Positions 9,021-17,606 are shown, counted from the stretch's first letter. The stretch: 64,000 nucleotides of DNA from Ornithinimicrobium faecis (GCF_023923225.1 NZ_CP099489.1:2728001-2792000), one strand, 5' to 3'. Notes: a model not told the origin generated them from the sequence alone. Program-made: numbers and translations.

Positions 9021-9101
9021 CTCCCCCACCCCACCGCGGCGCTCACCACTCGTGGGTCAATCTCGCGCACCAGAGCAACACCCAGACTCCCACCAGACTC
9101 G
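9021..9101 (+). repeat. Direct repeat, copy 1 (81 bp)
   Basis: First copy of a direct repeat that recurs at 9113-9194, differing only by one substitution and one extra C in a C-run. The pair has a 92-bp period. The inner part, CTCGTGGGTCAATCTCGCG and onward through CACCAG, is shared with a third copy at 10248-10296. It is not coding in a convincing way, although the minus strand reads open through it. Confidence 0.9.
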
Positions 9102-9112
9102 GCAGGGGCTGA

Positions 9113-9194
9113 CTCCCCCACCCCACCGCGGCGCTCACCACTCGTGGGTCAATCCCGCGCACCAGAGCAACACCCAGACTCCCCACCAGACTCG
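9113..9194 (+). repeat. Direct repeat, copy 2 (82 bp)
   Basis: Second tandem copy of the repeat at 9021-9101, in the same orientation and nearly identical. It ends 19 nt before the stop of the AbiEi-like/DUF559 gene. Confidence 0.9.
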
Positions 9195-9213
9195 TGGGCG
9201 GCTCGTATCGCCG

Positions 9214-10149
9214 TCAGCCCTGGTCCCCGGGCATGCTGAGCACACTGCAGGTCGGTGAGCAGGGGGACGGCTGGCCTGTCCAGCCACGCTGAGCCAACGT
9301 CTGGGCGAGATCCTGGGCAACATCGCACGGCTCGTCGTCGACATCCCACCACGTCGCGCGGAGCGTGAGGACACCGCGTGCGCTGGCTTTTCGGTCGCGC
9401 CGCCGATCCGATCTGAACCGGCCAGCATGAAACGCCAACCCGTCGACCTCGGCAGAGACCGCAAACTCTTCGTTGAGGAAGTCCGCTCGGCTCCGACCCG
9501 AGACAACCTGCATGACGAAGCCCGGCAGCCCGTGCTCACGCACGACTCTGTGGAGGAACCTGTGCTCGGCCAGGCTCTCCACCCCCTCCTCCACATCGCC
9601 CAGGATCAGCCGCAGCGGGCGGCGCATGCGGTGGGCACGTCTGGACGCAAGCTCCATGCTGATGCGTTCGGGCGCAGTGAAGCCCTTCTGGCAGGCCTTT
9701 GCCGTCACGGCGATGATGTCATCCACCACAGCACCCGGCAGGTCTGCCAGGTCGACGATCGCACGCTGCACCGAGGTCACGTGGTAGCCGTTCACGTGGC
9801 GCGCCCTGGGCATATCGCGCAGGCGCACGAGCACTGCACCGTCGACCCGGCGACGGCGGTCATGCGGGACGAAGACCGTCCATCGCGAAGGAACAGACTG
9901 CAGACCCCAGGCCCACAGCACGGAGTCATGGCCGAGGACAGCGTCCGGGCCCGCTGCCAGGAGCACCCCGTGGGCAACTGCCTCGTCGCTCACCGGGCCG
10001 CTGTGCGTGAGGTAGACACCGCGGTGCAGTCGCTGCCACTGCCCACCCTTGCTGCGCGCACGGACTGTCCCAGGGGTGAGCCCGGCCTCGAGCGCCTGCT
10101 GCACACTGATCACACCGTGCTGGCGACTGGCAACTCGCTTCCAACTCAC
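9214..10149 (-). CDS. AbiEi-like antitoxin domain / DUF559 domain protein
   Basis: A 311-residue protein of an abundant actinobacterial family. The N-terminal 50 residues (ASRQHGVISVQQALEAG, then RGVYLTHSGP) form a winged-helix domain like the type IV antitoxin AbiEi. The C-terminal 110 residues (EHRFLHRVVREHGLPG, then RADFLNEEFAVSAEVDG, then RFRSDRRRDRKA) resemble DUF559, a Vsr/restriction-endonuclease-like fold. The GTG at 10149 is preferred because the frame further upstream runs into the flanking repeat. No AbiEii-type toxin partner lies beside it. Function is unproven; a solitary DNA-binding nuclease-like protein is a reasonable guess. Confidence 0.75.
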   Translation of the reverse strand: MSWKRVASRQHGVISVQQALEAGLTPGTVRARSKGGQWQRLHRGVYLTHSGPVSDEAVAHGVLLAAGPDAVLGHDSVLWAWGLQSVPSRWTVFVPHDRRRRVDGAVLVRLRDMPRARHVNGYHVTSVQRAIVDLADLPGAVVDDIIAVTAKACQKGFTAPERISMELASRRAHRMRRPLRLILGDVEEGVESLAEHRFLHRVVREHGLPGFVMQVVSGRSRADFLNEEFAVSAEVDGLAFHAGRFRSDRRRDRKASARGVLTLRATWWDVDDEPCDVAQDLAQTLAQRGWTGQPSPCSPTCSVLSMPGDQG

Positions 10150-10247
10150 CGCCCCACCGTGGCAGATTCTGACCCGACCGTTGTCGCTTGTCCACAGGGC
10201 GCACGCGTCCGGCCGCCCAGTCTCTCGCTGGGCCTCGACGCTGGCAT

Positions 10248-10296
10248 CTCGTGGGTCATTCTCGCGCACCAGAGCAACAGCCAACTTCCCCACCAG
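10248..10296 (+). repeat. Direct repeat, copy 3 (49-bp core)
   Basis: The inner part of the repeat at 9021-9101 recurs here in the same orientation: CTCGTGGGTCATTCTCGCG, then CACCAGAGCAACAGCCAAC, ending CCCCACCAG. The outer part of the repeat is absent. It lies 99 bp upstream of the AbiEi-like gene start, so copies bracket that gene on both sides. Confidence 0.85.
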
Positions 10297-10363
10297 CCGC
10301 CAAGCTGCCTGGTGCGAAACGGGCCCGTCCTGAGAACCCGCTTGCGCGGTCCATCGGCTCTAT

Positions 10364-10387
10364 GGTTCACTAGTCGAGTAATGAACC
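10364..10387 (+). promoter_or_regulatory. Palindromic operator candidate upstream of GntR gene
   Basis: A 24-bp imperfect palindrome beginning GGTTCACTAG, with centre TCGA and end TGAACC. Counting GGTTCA/TGAACC and the inner TA and TCGA pairs, 20 of 24 positions are symmetric. It lies 15 bp before the ATG of the YtrA-like regulator. Size, symmetry and position are as expected for autoregulation by a YtrA-subfamily GntR repressor. Confidence 0.6.
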
Positions 10388-10402
10388 AGCGAAGGAGCGT
10401 CC

Positions 10403-10846
10403 ATGTTCGAGGGTCGTGAACCGATCTACCACCAGATCGCCGAGGCGATTCGTGGCGAGGTCCTCTCCGGCGCGCTCGAGGAGGAGGACCAGGTCATGTC
10501 GACCACCCAGTACGCGACGACCTACCGCATCAACCCGGCCACGGCCGCAAAAGCGTTTGCGCAACTGGTCGATGAGGGGGTTCTCTACAAGAGGCGAGGT
10601 GTCGGCATGTTCGTGGCACCGGGGGCCGCCGAGGCCCTGCGGTCACAGCGCCGCCAGGCCTTCTTTGCCGAGCGACTCGACCCGGTCATCCGGGAGGCAG
10701 GGCTGCTCGGCCTCAGCACCAGCGACCTGAGCGCCTACCTCGAGTCCCATGCTGCCCCCACGGTCGCCCCCACCACGACCTCCCCCGCCACGGTCGCCCC
10801 CACCACGATCTCCCCCGCCCCACAGACCACGAAGGAGCCACGATGA
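10403..10846 (+). CDS. GntR family regulator, YtrA subfamily
   Basis: A 147-residue transcription factor. The winged helix (residues about 5-75) has PIYHQIAEAIRGEVLSGAL and INPATAAKAFAQLVDEGVL, the GntR recognition pattern. Only a short C-terminal dimerisation helix follows, typical of the YtrA subfamily that controls ABC transporter operons. The last 35 residues are a Thr/Pro/Ala-rich tail encoded by a tandem DNA repeat (CACGGTCGCCCCCACCACGA units at about 10760-10820). The start follows GAAGGAGCGTCC. It overlaps the next gene by 4 nt and probably represses the whole operon in the absence of a cell-envelope or drug signal. Confidence 0.9.
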   Translation: MFEGREPIYHQIAEAIRGEVLSGALEEEDQVMSTTQYATTYRINPATAAKAFAQLVDEGVLYKRRGVGMFVAPGAAEALRSQRRQAFFAERLDPVIREAGLLGLSTSDLSAYLESHAAPTVAPTTTSPATVAPTTISPAPQTTKEPR

Positions 10847-11730
10847 CCGGCTACCAGGTCCACACCGAGAGCCTCGGCGTGAGCTATGGCGACAGCCCGG
10901 CCCTGACCGGCGTCAGCCTCGACCTTGCCCCCGACCGCATCCACGGTCTGCTGGGCCGCAACGGCGCGGGCAAGACGACGCTGATGTCGGTGCTCGCCTC
11001 GCTGCGTCGCGGCACCGGCACCGTGCTGGTCGACGGGCAGGAACCCTTCGAGAACGAGGCGGTGATGGAGAACACCTGCCTCATCCGGGAGAGCGGCGAC
11101 CTGCTCGTCGACGAGAGGCTCACCACCAACCTCAGCTTCCTCGAGGGGGCCCGTCCCCACTTCGACCGCGCCTATGCCGAGTCACTCATGGAGGCCTTTC
11201 GCCTCAAGCCCAGGAAGAAGCCCCAGGCGCTCTCTCGCGGCCAGGCCTCGGCCTTCGGCGCGATCGTGGGCCTGGCCAGCCGGTCACCCCTGACGATGTT
11301 CGACGAGGTCCACCTGGGCATGGACGCCCCCTCGCGGCAGCGCTTCTATGACGAGTTGCTGCGCGACTTCGCCGAGCACCCTCGCACCATCGTGCTCTCC
11401 AGCCACCTGATCAGCGAGATCGAGCACATGCTGGAGACCGTCACGGTCCTGCACGAGGGCAAACTGCTGCTCTCCAGCGAGGCGGACGACCTGCACACCA
11501 ACGGCGCAACGCTCACCGGCCCCGCAGAGATCGTCGATCGGCACACCGCCGGTCAGCAGGTGGTCGGCACCCGCGATCTAGGGCCGACCCGACAGGTCAC
11601 CGTCTTCGGCAACCTGGACGAGGCCGCCCTGGCAGCGGCCGAGCGGGAGGGACTGCAGGTCGGCGCCGTCCCCCTGCAGGACCTGTTCATCCACCTGACC
11701 GACACGCAGTCCGACGAGGAGGCCTCATGA
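10843..11730 (+). CDS. ABC transporter ATP-binding protein (YtrB-like)
   Basis: A 295-residue nucleotide-binding subunit. Walker A GRNGAGKT is at residues 38-45. The signature is the shortened LSRGQ at 130-134. Walker B is LTMFDEV with D154-E155, and the H-loop is in SSHLISE. The D-loop is unusual (GMDAPS after DEVHLG, where DEPTLGLD is common), but the catalytic Glu is present. The C-terminal 75 residues form a divergent accessory region. It overlaps the regulator and the membrane-protein gene by 4 nt each, so GntR-NBD-permease are co-translated; the pair probably forms one transporter. Confidence 0.88.
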   Translation: MTGYQVHTESLGVSYGDSPALTGVSLDLAPDRIHGLLGRNGAGKTTLMSVLASLRRGTGTVLVDGQEPFENEAVMENTCLIRESGDLLVDERLTTNLSFLEGARPHFDRAYAESLMEAFRLKPRKKPQALSRGQASAFGAIVGLASRSPLTMFDEVHLGMDAPSRQRFYDELLRDFAEHPRTIVLSSHLISEIEHMLETVTVLHEGKLLLSSEADDLHTNGATLTGPAEIVDRHTAGQQVVGTRDLGPTRQVTVFGNLDEAALAAAEREGLQVGAVPLQDLFIHLTDTQSDEEAS

Positions 11731-12479
11731 CCACCGTCACCGAAGCTCCCGCCACAGCCCGGCGCACGCCGCAGTGGCGCAGTGCGCTGACCTACCTGCT
11801 CTCTGCCTACGTCTACATGTTGACGCTCTGGTTCTGGGCGATTGCCCTGCCGGTCGTCGCGATCATCATGTTCATCGTCGGCCAGAACGTGGACCAGGTC
11901 ACCTCCTCAGGTGTCGCCTTCCTGCACCACGGCGCCCTGTGGTTCCCGTTCAGCATCGCGATCATCCTGTCCGTCACCTATCTGCCGATCCACGTGGCCA
12001 ACGGCATGACCCGCCGGTCCTTCACCCAGGCCGCACTCTGCGTCAGTGTGGTCGTCGGCCTGCTCAACGCCGCGATCGCGACCGGCGCCCTGCTCATCGA
12101 GCGGGAGATCTATGACGTGATCGGCTGGGTCCACGGCGGCAACGACGGCTCAGGCATCCCGCTGTTCAACGGCGGGGTCCTGGTCTATGCGATGGGGCTG
12201 GCGCTCCTGTTCATCGCCGGCCAGCTCAGCGGCTCCCTCATCGGGATCGCCTACTACCGCCTCGGCGGCATCATCGGCACCGTGGCGCTGCCACTGTGTC
12301 TTCTGCCACTGGCCGCCGTCGGCCTCCTCGGCCTCGGCGAGGGTGTCCAGTGGAACCCCTGGAGCTGGACGGCCGACATCGCCCCGTGGGGCACGATCGC
12401 CGCCGTCCTCTCCCTCATCGCCGCCGCGGGGGTCTTTCACCTCCTCGTGCGCGACGTCGCCATCGACAGCAAGGACTGA
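11727..12479 (+). CDS. ABC transporter membrane subunit (predicted)
   Basis: A 250-residue protein with about six hydrophobic segments starting near residue 25 and no recognisable enzymatic motif. Its position directly after the YtrB-like ATPase, with a 4-nt overlap, makes it the likely membrane partner. It belongs to no family that I can name with certainty. It ends 2 nt before the next ATPase gene. Confidence 0.75.
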   Translation: MTTVTEAPATARRTPQWRSALTYLLSAYVYMLTLWFWAIALPVVAIIMFIVGQNVDQVTSSGVAFLHHGALWFPFSIAIILSVTYLPIHVANGMTRRSFTQAALCVSVVVGLLNAAIATGALLIEREIYDVIGWVHGGNDGSGIPLFNGGVLVYAMGLALLFIAGQLSGSLIGIAYYRLGGIIGTVALPLCLLPLAAVGLLGLGEGVQWNPWSWTADIAPWGTIAAVLSLIAAAGVFHLLVRDVAIDSKD

Positions 12480-12481
12480 CC

Positions 12482-13456
12482 ATGACCAACACACCCACCA
12501 CCCGTATGCCGAGTGCCACCACCTCCTCCCCCGTCACCGAGACCGTGGTCTCGGTGAGTGGGCTCCGCAAGACCTACGGTGACAAAGTTGCCGTTGACGA
12601 CGTCTCGTTCGAGGTCGGCCGCGGCGAGATCGTGGGCATCCTGGGGCAGAACGGCGCCGGCAAGACCACCACGGTGGAGGCCCTGGCGGGCCTGCGCACC
12701 GCCGACGGCGGGACCGTCTCCGTGCTCGGGCTCGACCCGCAGCACGACCCGGCCCCGGTCCGCGAGCTCCTCGGTGTCCAGCTGCAGGAGTCGCGACTGC
12801 CCGCCAAGCAGCGGGTCGTCGAGGCTCTGCGTCTCTACGCGTCGTTCTACACCGACCCCAGGGACCCGGAGGAGCTCATCACCCTCCTGGGCCTGCAGGA
12901 GAAGCGGGACACGGCATACGAGAACCTGTCCGGCGGGCAGAAGCAGCGCCTGTCCATCGCCCTGGCGCTCGTCGGCAACCCCCAGGTCGCCATCCTGGAC
13001 GAGCTGACCACCGGGCTGGACCCGCAGGCCCGCCGGGAGACCTGGGACCTGATCGAGGCCGTCCGCGACAGCGGGGTCACCATCCTGCTCGTCACCCACT
13101 TCATGGATGAGGCCGAGCGTCTCTGCGACCGGGTGATCGTCATCGACGGCGGCCGGGTCATCGCCCAGGGCACACCGGGCGAGCTGGCACGCGGCGACCG
13201 CACCGGCGTCACCTTCCGGATGCGGCTCCCGCAACCCCTCGATGCGGCCCTGCTGGCCGACATCGAGTCGGTGACCTCGATGCGCGAGGTCGGCCTCGAC
13301 CTGGAGGTCACCGGCGGACCCACCGTGCTGCCCGACGTCATCATCGCCCTGCACTCCTGCGGCCTGGTGCCCACCGAGGTGCAGACCATCAGCCCGAGCC
13401 TCGAGGACGCCTTCGTCGCCCTCGTGGGCCGCCCACCAGAGGAGAACCCATCATGA
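12482..13456 (+). CDS. ABC-2 type transporter ATP-binding protein
   Basis: A 324-residue ATPase of the drug-exporter (CcmA/DrrA-like) type. Walker A GQNGAGKT is at residues 55-62, signature LSGGQKQR at 149-156 and Walker B with switch VAILDELTTGLD at 169-180. All canonical residues are present. A long C-terminal extension is typical of DrrA-like proteins. The start at 12482 leaves a 20-residue Thr/Ser-rich N-terminus. It overlaps the permease gene by 4 nt. Confidence 0.9.
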   Translation: MTNTPTTRMPSATTSSPVTETVVSVSGLRKTYGDKVAVDDVSFEVGRGEIVGILGQNGAGKTTTVEALAGLRTADGGTVSVLGLDPQHDPAPVRELLGVQLQESRLPAKQRVVEALRLYASFYTDPRDPEELITLLGLQEKRDTAYENLSGGQKQRLSIALALVGNPQVAILDELTTGLDPQARRETWDLIEAVRDSGVTILLVTHFMDEAERLCDRVIVIDGGRVIAQGTPGELARGDRTGVTFRMRLPQPLDAALLADIESVTSMREVGLDLEVTGGPTVLPDVIIALHSCGLVPTEVQTISPSLEDAFVALVGRPPEENPS

Positions 13457-14253
13457 CCACCGCGACCCTCGCACCGGCACGCAGCCACACCGGCACGCGT
13501 GGCCTGTCCACCCTGATCGGCGCAGAGCTCAAACTGTTCCTGCGCGATCCCGGCAACGTCTTCTTTGTGGTGGCCTTCCCCACGGTCCTGCTGATCGGCA
13601 TGGGTTTCGCCATCCCCGGGATGCGCGATCCCATCACTGACCTGCCCGAGCCCTGGCTCGGCATGCGTGCCGTCGACCTGTTTGCCCCGCTCATGCTGTG
13701 CGTCGCGGCCGCCACCGCCGGGCTGAGCACCGTGCCGGCCTACCTGGCTAGCTATCGCGAGACCGGCGTGCTGCGCCGCATGTCCACCACCCCGATGCGC
13801 CCCCAGGGCGTGCTGATCGCCCAGGCGGTCGTGCAGCTCCTCGGCGTCGCCGCCGGTGGCGCCCTGGCACTTGCCGTCGCGTTCCTGGTCTTTGACACGC
13901 CCATGCCACAGAATCCCGCCCTGGCCCTGCTCGTCTTCCTCCTGGCCACCGCCTCGATGTTCGGCATCGGCGTGCTCATCGGCGGTCTGGCCTCCAAGGG
14001 CGCCACCGCCTCGGGTTACGGCATGCTCGTCTACTTTCCGATGCTCTTTATGGCCGGTCTGTGGACTCCTGGTCCGTTGATGCCGGACGCGGTGGCCACG
14101 ATCGCGACCTACACCCCGCTCGGCGCCGCGTCCCAGGCGATGAACGACGCCTGGTTCGGCCTCGGTATGCCGTGGGTCCAGCTGATCGTCATGCTCGCCT
14201 GGACCGTGGCCATGTTCGGCCTCGCCGCGCGCACCTTCAAGTGGGAGGTCTGA
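13453..14253 (+). CDS. ABC-2 type transporter permease
   Basis: A 266-residue membrane protein with about six transmembrane segments and the ABC-2 pattern: an N-terminal ELKLFLRDPGNVFF amphipathic stretch, and a late conserved LFMAGLWTPGPLMPD segment before the last helices. It is the last gene of the GntR operon and pairs with the preceding ATPase as a probable exporter of lipids, drugs or peptides. Substrate unknown. Confidence 0.88.
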   Translation: MTTATLAPARSHTGTRGLSTLIGAELKLFLRDPGNVFFVVAFPTVLLIGMGFAIPGMRDPITDLPEPWLGMRAVDLFAPLMLCVAAATAGLSTVPAYLASYRETGVLRRMSTTPMRPQGVLIAQAVVQLLGVAAGGALALAVAFLVFDTPMPQNPALALLVFLLATASMFGIGVLIGGLASKGATASGYGMLVYFPMLFMAGLWTPGPLMPDAVATIATYTPLGAASQAMNDAWFGLGMPWVQLIVMLAWTVAMFGLAARTFKWEV

Positions 14254-14256
14254 GCG

Positions 14257-14285
14257 CCACCAGCACCACCAGCACCACCAGCACC
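14257..14285 (+). repeat. CCACCAGCA microsatellite
   Basis: Three and a fraction 9-bp units (CCACCAGCA) in tandem just after the permease stop. It lies in a non-coding region between convergent genes. Confidence 0.8.
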
Positions 14286-14304
14286 CGAAGACGAGAGCCT
14301 TACC

Positions 14305-14402
14305 GTGCACCCGGACAGGCAACGTCGCCCGCTGCGACTCGACACACCGCGCTGACCTGCGGTGATGTCGACGCCCGCGCGACGTTGCCTGTCTCAATGC
14401 AC
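14305..14402. repeat. Dispersed palindromic element, copy A (98 bp)
   Basis: A 98-bp element with 15-bp perfect inner inverted arms (14314-14328 and 14379-14393) and outer TGCAC/GTGCA ends. Inside is a second hairpin, CACCGC - GCTGACCT - GCGGTG. The reverse complement of the element at 32616-32713 aligns along its whole length, sharing GCACCC, ACAGGCAA, TGACCTGC, GTGATG and GACGTTGCC in order. Here it sits between convergent genes, where it could also act as a bidirectional terminator. Confidence 0.8.
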
Positions 14403-14522
14403 AGTCAGGGGCCCGGCGAGGAGGCCAGAGTCGCACTGGCGCCGTGGCCGGTGCGCTCGGTCGGCACTGGGAGCCGGTCGTCGTGCGCTCGGTCGGCAGG
14501 GGGCGGCGCCGTGGGGGCGCGA

Positions 14523-17500
14523 CTACAGCAGGCCGCGGTCGCGGGCCAGGGCCGCGGCCTCGGTGCGGCCCGAGGCGCCCAGCTTGGCCAGGATGTTGGA
14601 GACATGGACGCTGACGGTCTTGGTGCTGATGAACAACTGCTTGGCGACCTGGCCGTTGGAGCGCCCCTGGGCCACGAGGGTGAGCACCTCGCGCTCACGC
14701 GGCGTGAGCTCCGGCGCCCTCTGGAGAGCCCCGTCTGCCCCCGGTGCCGCCCCACCCGCGGGAGCAGCGGCGCCCGGCTCCAGCAGGGAGAGCTCGGCGA
14801 GCAGGGGCAGGGCCCCCAGCCGGGTCGCCGTCTCGCGAGCGCTCGCTGCCTGCTCCCGGGCAGCAGACGTCTCCCCCTGAGCGCGCAGCACCGCCGCCAG
14901 CCGGGCGCGGGAGCGAGCCGTCTCGAACGGGTGCCCGAGCGTCTCGAAGGCCTCGACCGATTGCTCCCAGGCGGCCCTCAGCTCGTCCTCTCCCACGGGC
15001 TCGACGCCGGTGAGCCAGCGCAGCCGCAGCAGCTCTGCCCTCAGGCGCAGGTGCCAGGCACGCCCCTCCGGCCCCATTGTGCGGCTCCCCTGCTCGCGCG
15101 CCTCGATGTTCTGGCGTGCTGCGTCCGTGATCGCCGTGACCCGCTCGAGCAGACCGGCCCGGTCGGACTGTGCCACGGAGGCGATGTTGTTGCCCATCTG
15201 ACCCAGCAACAGGCCGGCCAGTCGGACCTGAGCCGCAAACCAGGACACCGACCACAGTTTCGAGACCGTGGTGACGACCTCCTGATAGGTCTGCTCCGCT
15301 CGCTCCAGCCTGCCCTCGTCGCCATAGACGTCGATGGCGGCCGCTCCCGCGGTGATGGCATGCCACCCGTCCTCGGCCCACGCCCCGCGCGACCGGTCCG
15401 CGAGACTCGTCGCGGCGGGGTCACCCCGCCCCGCGGCCACCACCAACCGCAGCGACTCCAACAGCGCCCCGGCAGCGGGCGGGGCGTGCTCCCCGGTGCT
15501 GTCCGCAACGTGCTCCGCCGCAACCCAGTCACCGGCCATGTAGGCCGTGATGCCGCTGAGCATCCGCGCGTCGAAGCCATAGGGCCCCCACGTCCGGCCG
15601 CTCGTGCGGGCCAGATCAGCGGCGTCGCTGTAGGCCCGCCGGGCCTGCGCGAGGTCCCCGACCTCGAGCAGGGCACCACCGAGTTGGTGGAGCCCGCGCA
15701 CGACCGCTGACGGCTCTCCCCGCTCCCTGGCTCGAGCGACGACATCCCCGAGGGCCTCGGCGGACGCCTGGGGGTCGCCGAGGAACTCCTGCAACCGCGC
15801 GAGCGTGGTGGAGGCGTCGACGGCGGTCCCAGCCAGGTCCAGCTCGTCGGCGAGGTCCAGCGCAGCCTGTGCCACCCGGACCGCGTCCTCGAAACGGTCG
15901 ACGGAGATATAGGCCCGTGCGTGGACCGCCAGGGCAGTGGCGCGCAGTCGCCGCGACGACGACGAGATCACGTCCAGGGCCTCCGTCGTGGCCTCCAGCG
16001 GCAGTCCCGCCTTCTGGTCGCTGAGCAGCGCCGCCCGGGCCATCCCCAGCAGCAACCGCGCCCGGTCGTCCCCCGCAGGTGGCGCAGCCGGGCCGTCCAG
16101 GGCGCCGCGGTGCAGCGCGTAGGAGCGCGGCGCATGCCCGGCGTCCACGAGGGCCTCGCCCGCCCGCACCGTGAGCCGGACCCGATCGATGTCGGCCTGC
16201 TCGGCCACCGTGGGGTCCTCCAGCAGCTGCAGCGCCAGCTGATAGTGCTCGGCCGCCTCGTCGGGGCCACCCACCTTCATCGCGTCGTCACCCGCCTCGA
16301 CGCTCGCCGTGACAGCAGTCACCAGGTCGTGCGCAGCACGGGCGTGACGCGCCAACTCAGCAGAGACGCCGAGCGCCCGACCGCCCGAGATCGCTCGCAC
16401 GTAGGCGCGGTGGAGCCGTGTGCGCTCCCCAGGGAGCAGATCGTCATAGACGGCCTCGGCCTGCAGCGCGTGCCGGAAGGCGTAGGACGTGCCATCGGGC
16501 ACCAGCACATTGGCCTCCACCGCCGCTCGCACGGCAGTGTCGAGCTCTGCCTCAGACAGATCCATGACCGCAGCCAGCAGGTCGTGACCTACCCGGCGTC
16601 CGGCCGCAGCAGCGGCGCGCACCATCCTCTGGGCCGGCTCGTCCAACCGATCGAGCCGGAGCAGCAACAGGTCGGCCAGGTCCGCGGGCAGCGCGTCCCT
16701 GCCAGTCTCGCTGGCCTCCAGGAGCTCCTCGGCGAAGAAGGCGTTGCCCTCGGCGCGACGGACGATCTCCTGCACCCGATCCTCGGCGAGATCGCCGCCG
16801 TCGCTGCGGGCATCATGGACGGTGTGCACCAGACGGCGCACGTCGGTGTCCGCGAGCGCCTCGAGAGCCAGCCGCTCCACACCGGGGATGCGGCCCCACT
16901 CATTCACCGCATGGCGCAGCGGGTGGCGCCGGTGCAGGTCGTCGCTGCGATAGGACACCAGCAGGCTCACCGACCCAGCAAAGCCGCGCCCGAACAGGAA
17001 CGAGATCACGTCCCGGGTGGAGCGGTCGGCCCAGTGCGCGTCCTCGAGGACGACCAGCAGCGGTCCCAGCTGGCCGAGGTCCTCCAGCGCGCCGTGCACC
17101 GCCTCGAACAGTTCACCGCGGGCCATCGCGTCATCCTCCGCCGCGCCACCTCCGCCCCACGCCCCAGGGCTCCCCTGGCCGACGCCGCCGGCTGGTGACG
17201 GGTCGCCCGGGACTGTCGGCATACTGCCGCTGCGCAGGCGACGACCGGGCTGCAGGGCGGTGATCGCCGGCCGTGAGTCGGCCAGGGCGCTGGCCCGCTC
17301 GGGGGCCGTTGCCGCCAGTCGGCCAAAGATCTCGGTGAAGGGCAGGTAGGGCAGGCCGCTGTCCCCGAAGTCAAGACAGTGTCCGACCAGGACGGTCCAC
17401 CCCGCGGCGGTGGCACGCTCCGAGACCTCGGTGAGCACCCGGGTCTTGCCGACTCCGGCGTCCCCGCCCAGCACGACGGCAGCCGACACCGGGTCGCTCC

Positions 17501-17591
17501 CGATGCCGGCTGCTGCCGTCAGGTGGGCAATCTCACGAGCCCGCCCGACGAGCGGTGTCCTGGTCTGCGGTGTGGCCACATCCTCTATCAT
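14523..17591 (-). CDS. LuxR family regulator with AAA ATPase domain (LAL type)
   Basis: A 1022-residue large ATP-binding LuxR regulator. An N-terminal AAA/STAND ATPase has Walker A GGDAGVGKT at residues 42-50 and LVVLEDAHWAD as Walker B near 190. A long helical, TPR-like middle region follows. The C-terminal 65 residues are the LuxR helix-turn-helix (LTPREREVLTLVAQGRSN, then TVSVHVSNILAKLGA). Such proteins activate target operons on ligand and ATP binding; the ligand is unknown here. No biosynthetic or sugar-use operon adjoins it, so its target cannot be inferred. The start ATG lacks a strong ribosome binding site; a GTG 12 nt downstream is possible. Confidence 0.9.
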   Translation of the reverse strand: MIEDVATPQTRTPLVGRAREIAHLTAAAGIGSDPVSAAVVLGGDAGVGKTRVLTEVSERATAAGWTVLVGHCLDFGDSGLPYLPFTEIFGRLAATAPERASALADSRPAITALQPGRRLRSGSMPTVPGDPSPAGGVGQGSPGAWGGGGAAEDDAMARGELFEAVHGALEDLGQLGPLLVVLEDAHWADRSTRDVISFLFGRGFAGSVSLLVSYRSDDLHRRHPLRHAVNEWGRIPGVERLALEALADTDVRRLVHTVHDARSDGGDLAEDRVQEIVRRAEGNAFFAEELLEASETGRDALPADLADLLLLRLDRLDEPAQRMVRAAAAAGRRVGHDLLAAVMDLSEAELDTAVRAAVEANVLVPDGTSYAFRHALQAEAVYDDLLPGERTRLHRAYVRAISGGRALGVSAELARHARAAHDLVTAVTASVEAGDDAMKVGGPDEAAEHYQLALQLLEDPTVAEQADIDRVRLTVRAGEALVDAGHAPRSYALHRGALDGPAAPPAGDDRARLLLGMARAALLSDQKAGLPLEATTEALDVISSSSRRLRATALAVHARAYISVDRFEDAVRVAQAALDLADELDLAGTAVDASTTLARLQEFLGDPQASAEALGDVVARARERGEPSAVVRGLHQLGGALLEVGDLAQARRAYSDAADLARTSGRTWGPYGFDARMLSGITAYMAGDWVAAEHVADSTGEHAPPAAGALLESLRLVVAAGRGDPAATSLADRSRGAWAEDGWHAITAGAAAIDVYGDEGRLERAEQTYQEVVTTVSKLWSVSWFAAQVRLAGLLLGQMGNNIASVAQSDRAGLLERVTAITDAARQNIEAREQGSRTMGPEGRAWHLRLRAELLRLRWLTGVEPVGEDELRAAWEQSVEAFETLGHPFETARSRARLAAVLRAQGETSAAREQAASARETATRLGALPLLAELSLLEPGAAAPAGGAAPGADGALQRAPELTPREREVLTLVAQGRSNGQVAKQLFISTKTVSVHVSNILAKLGASGRTEAAALARDRGLL

Positions 17592-17606
17592 CGCTGGCCC
17601 CGGGGG

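Noticed and set aside
9021..9194. Possible CRISPR array in the tandem repeats
   Set aside because: Only two tandem units of about 81 bp with an 11-bp gap, no spacer-sized unique sequences and no cas genes in the window.
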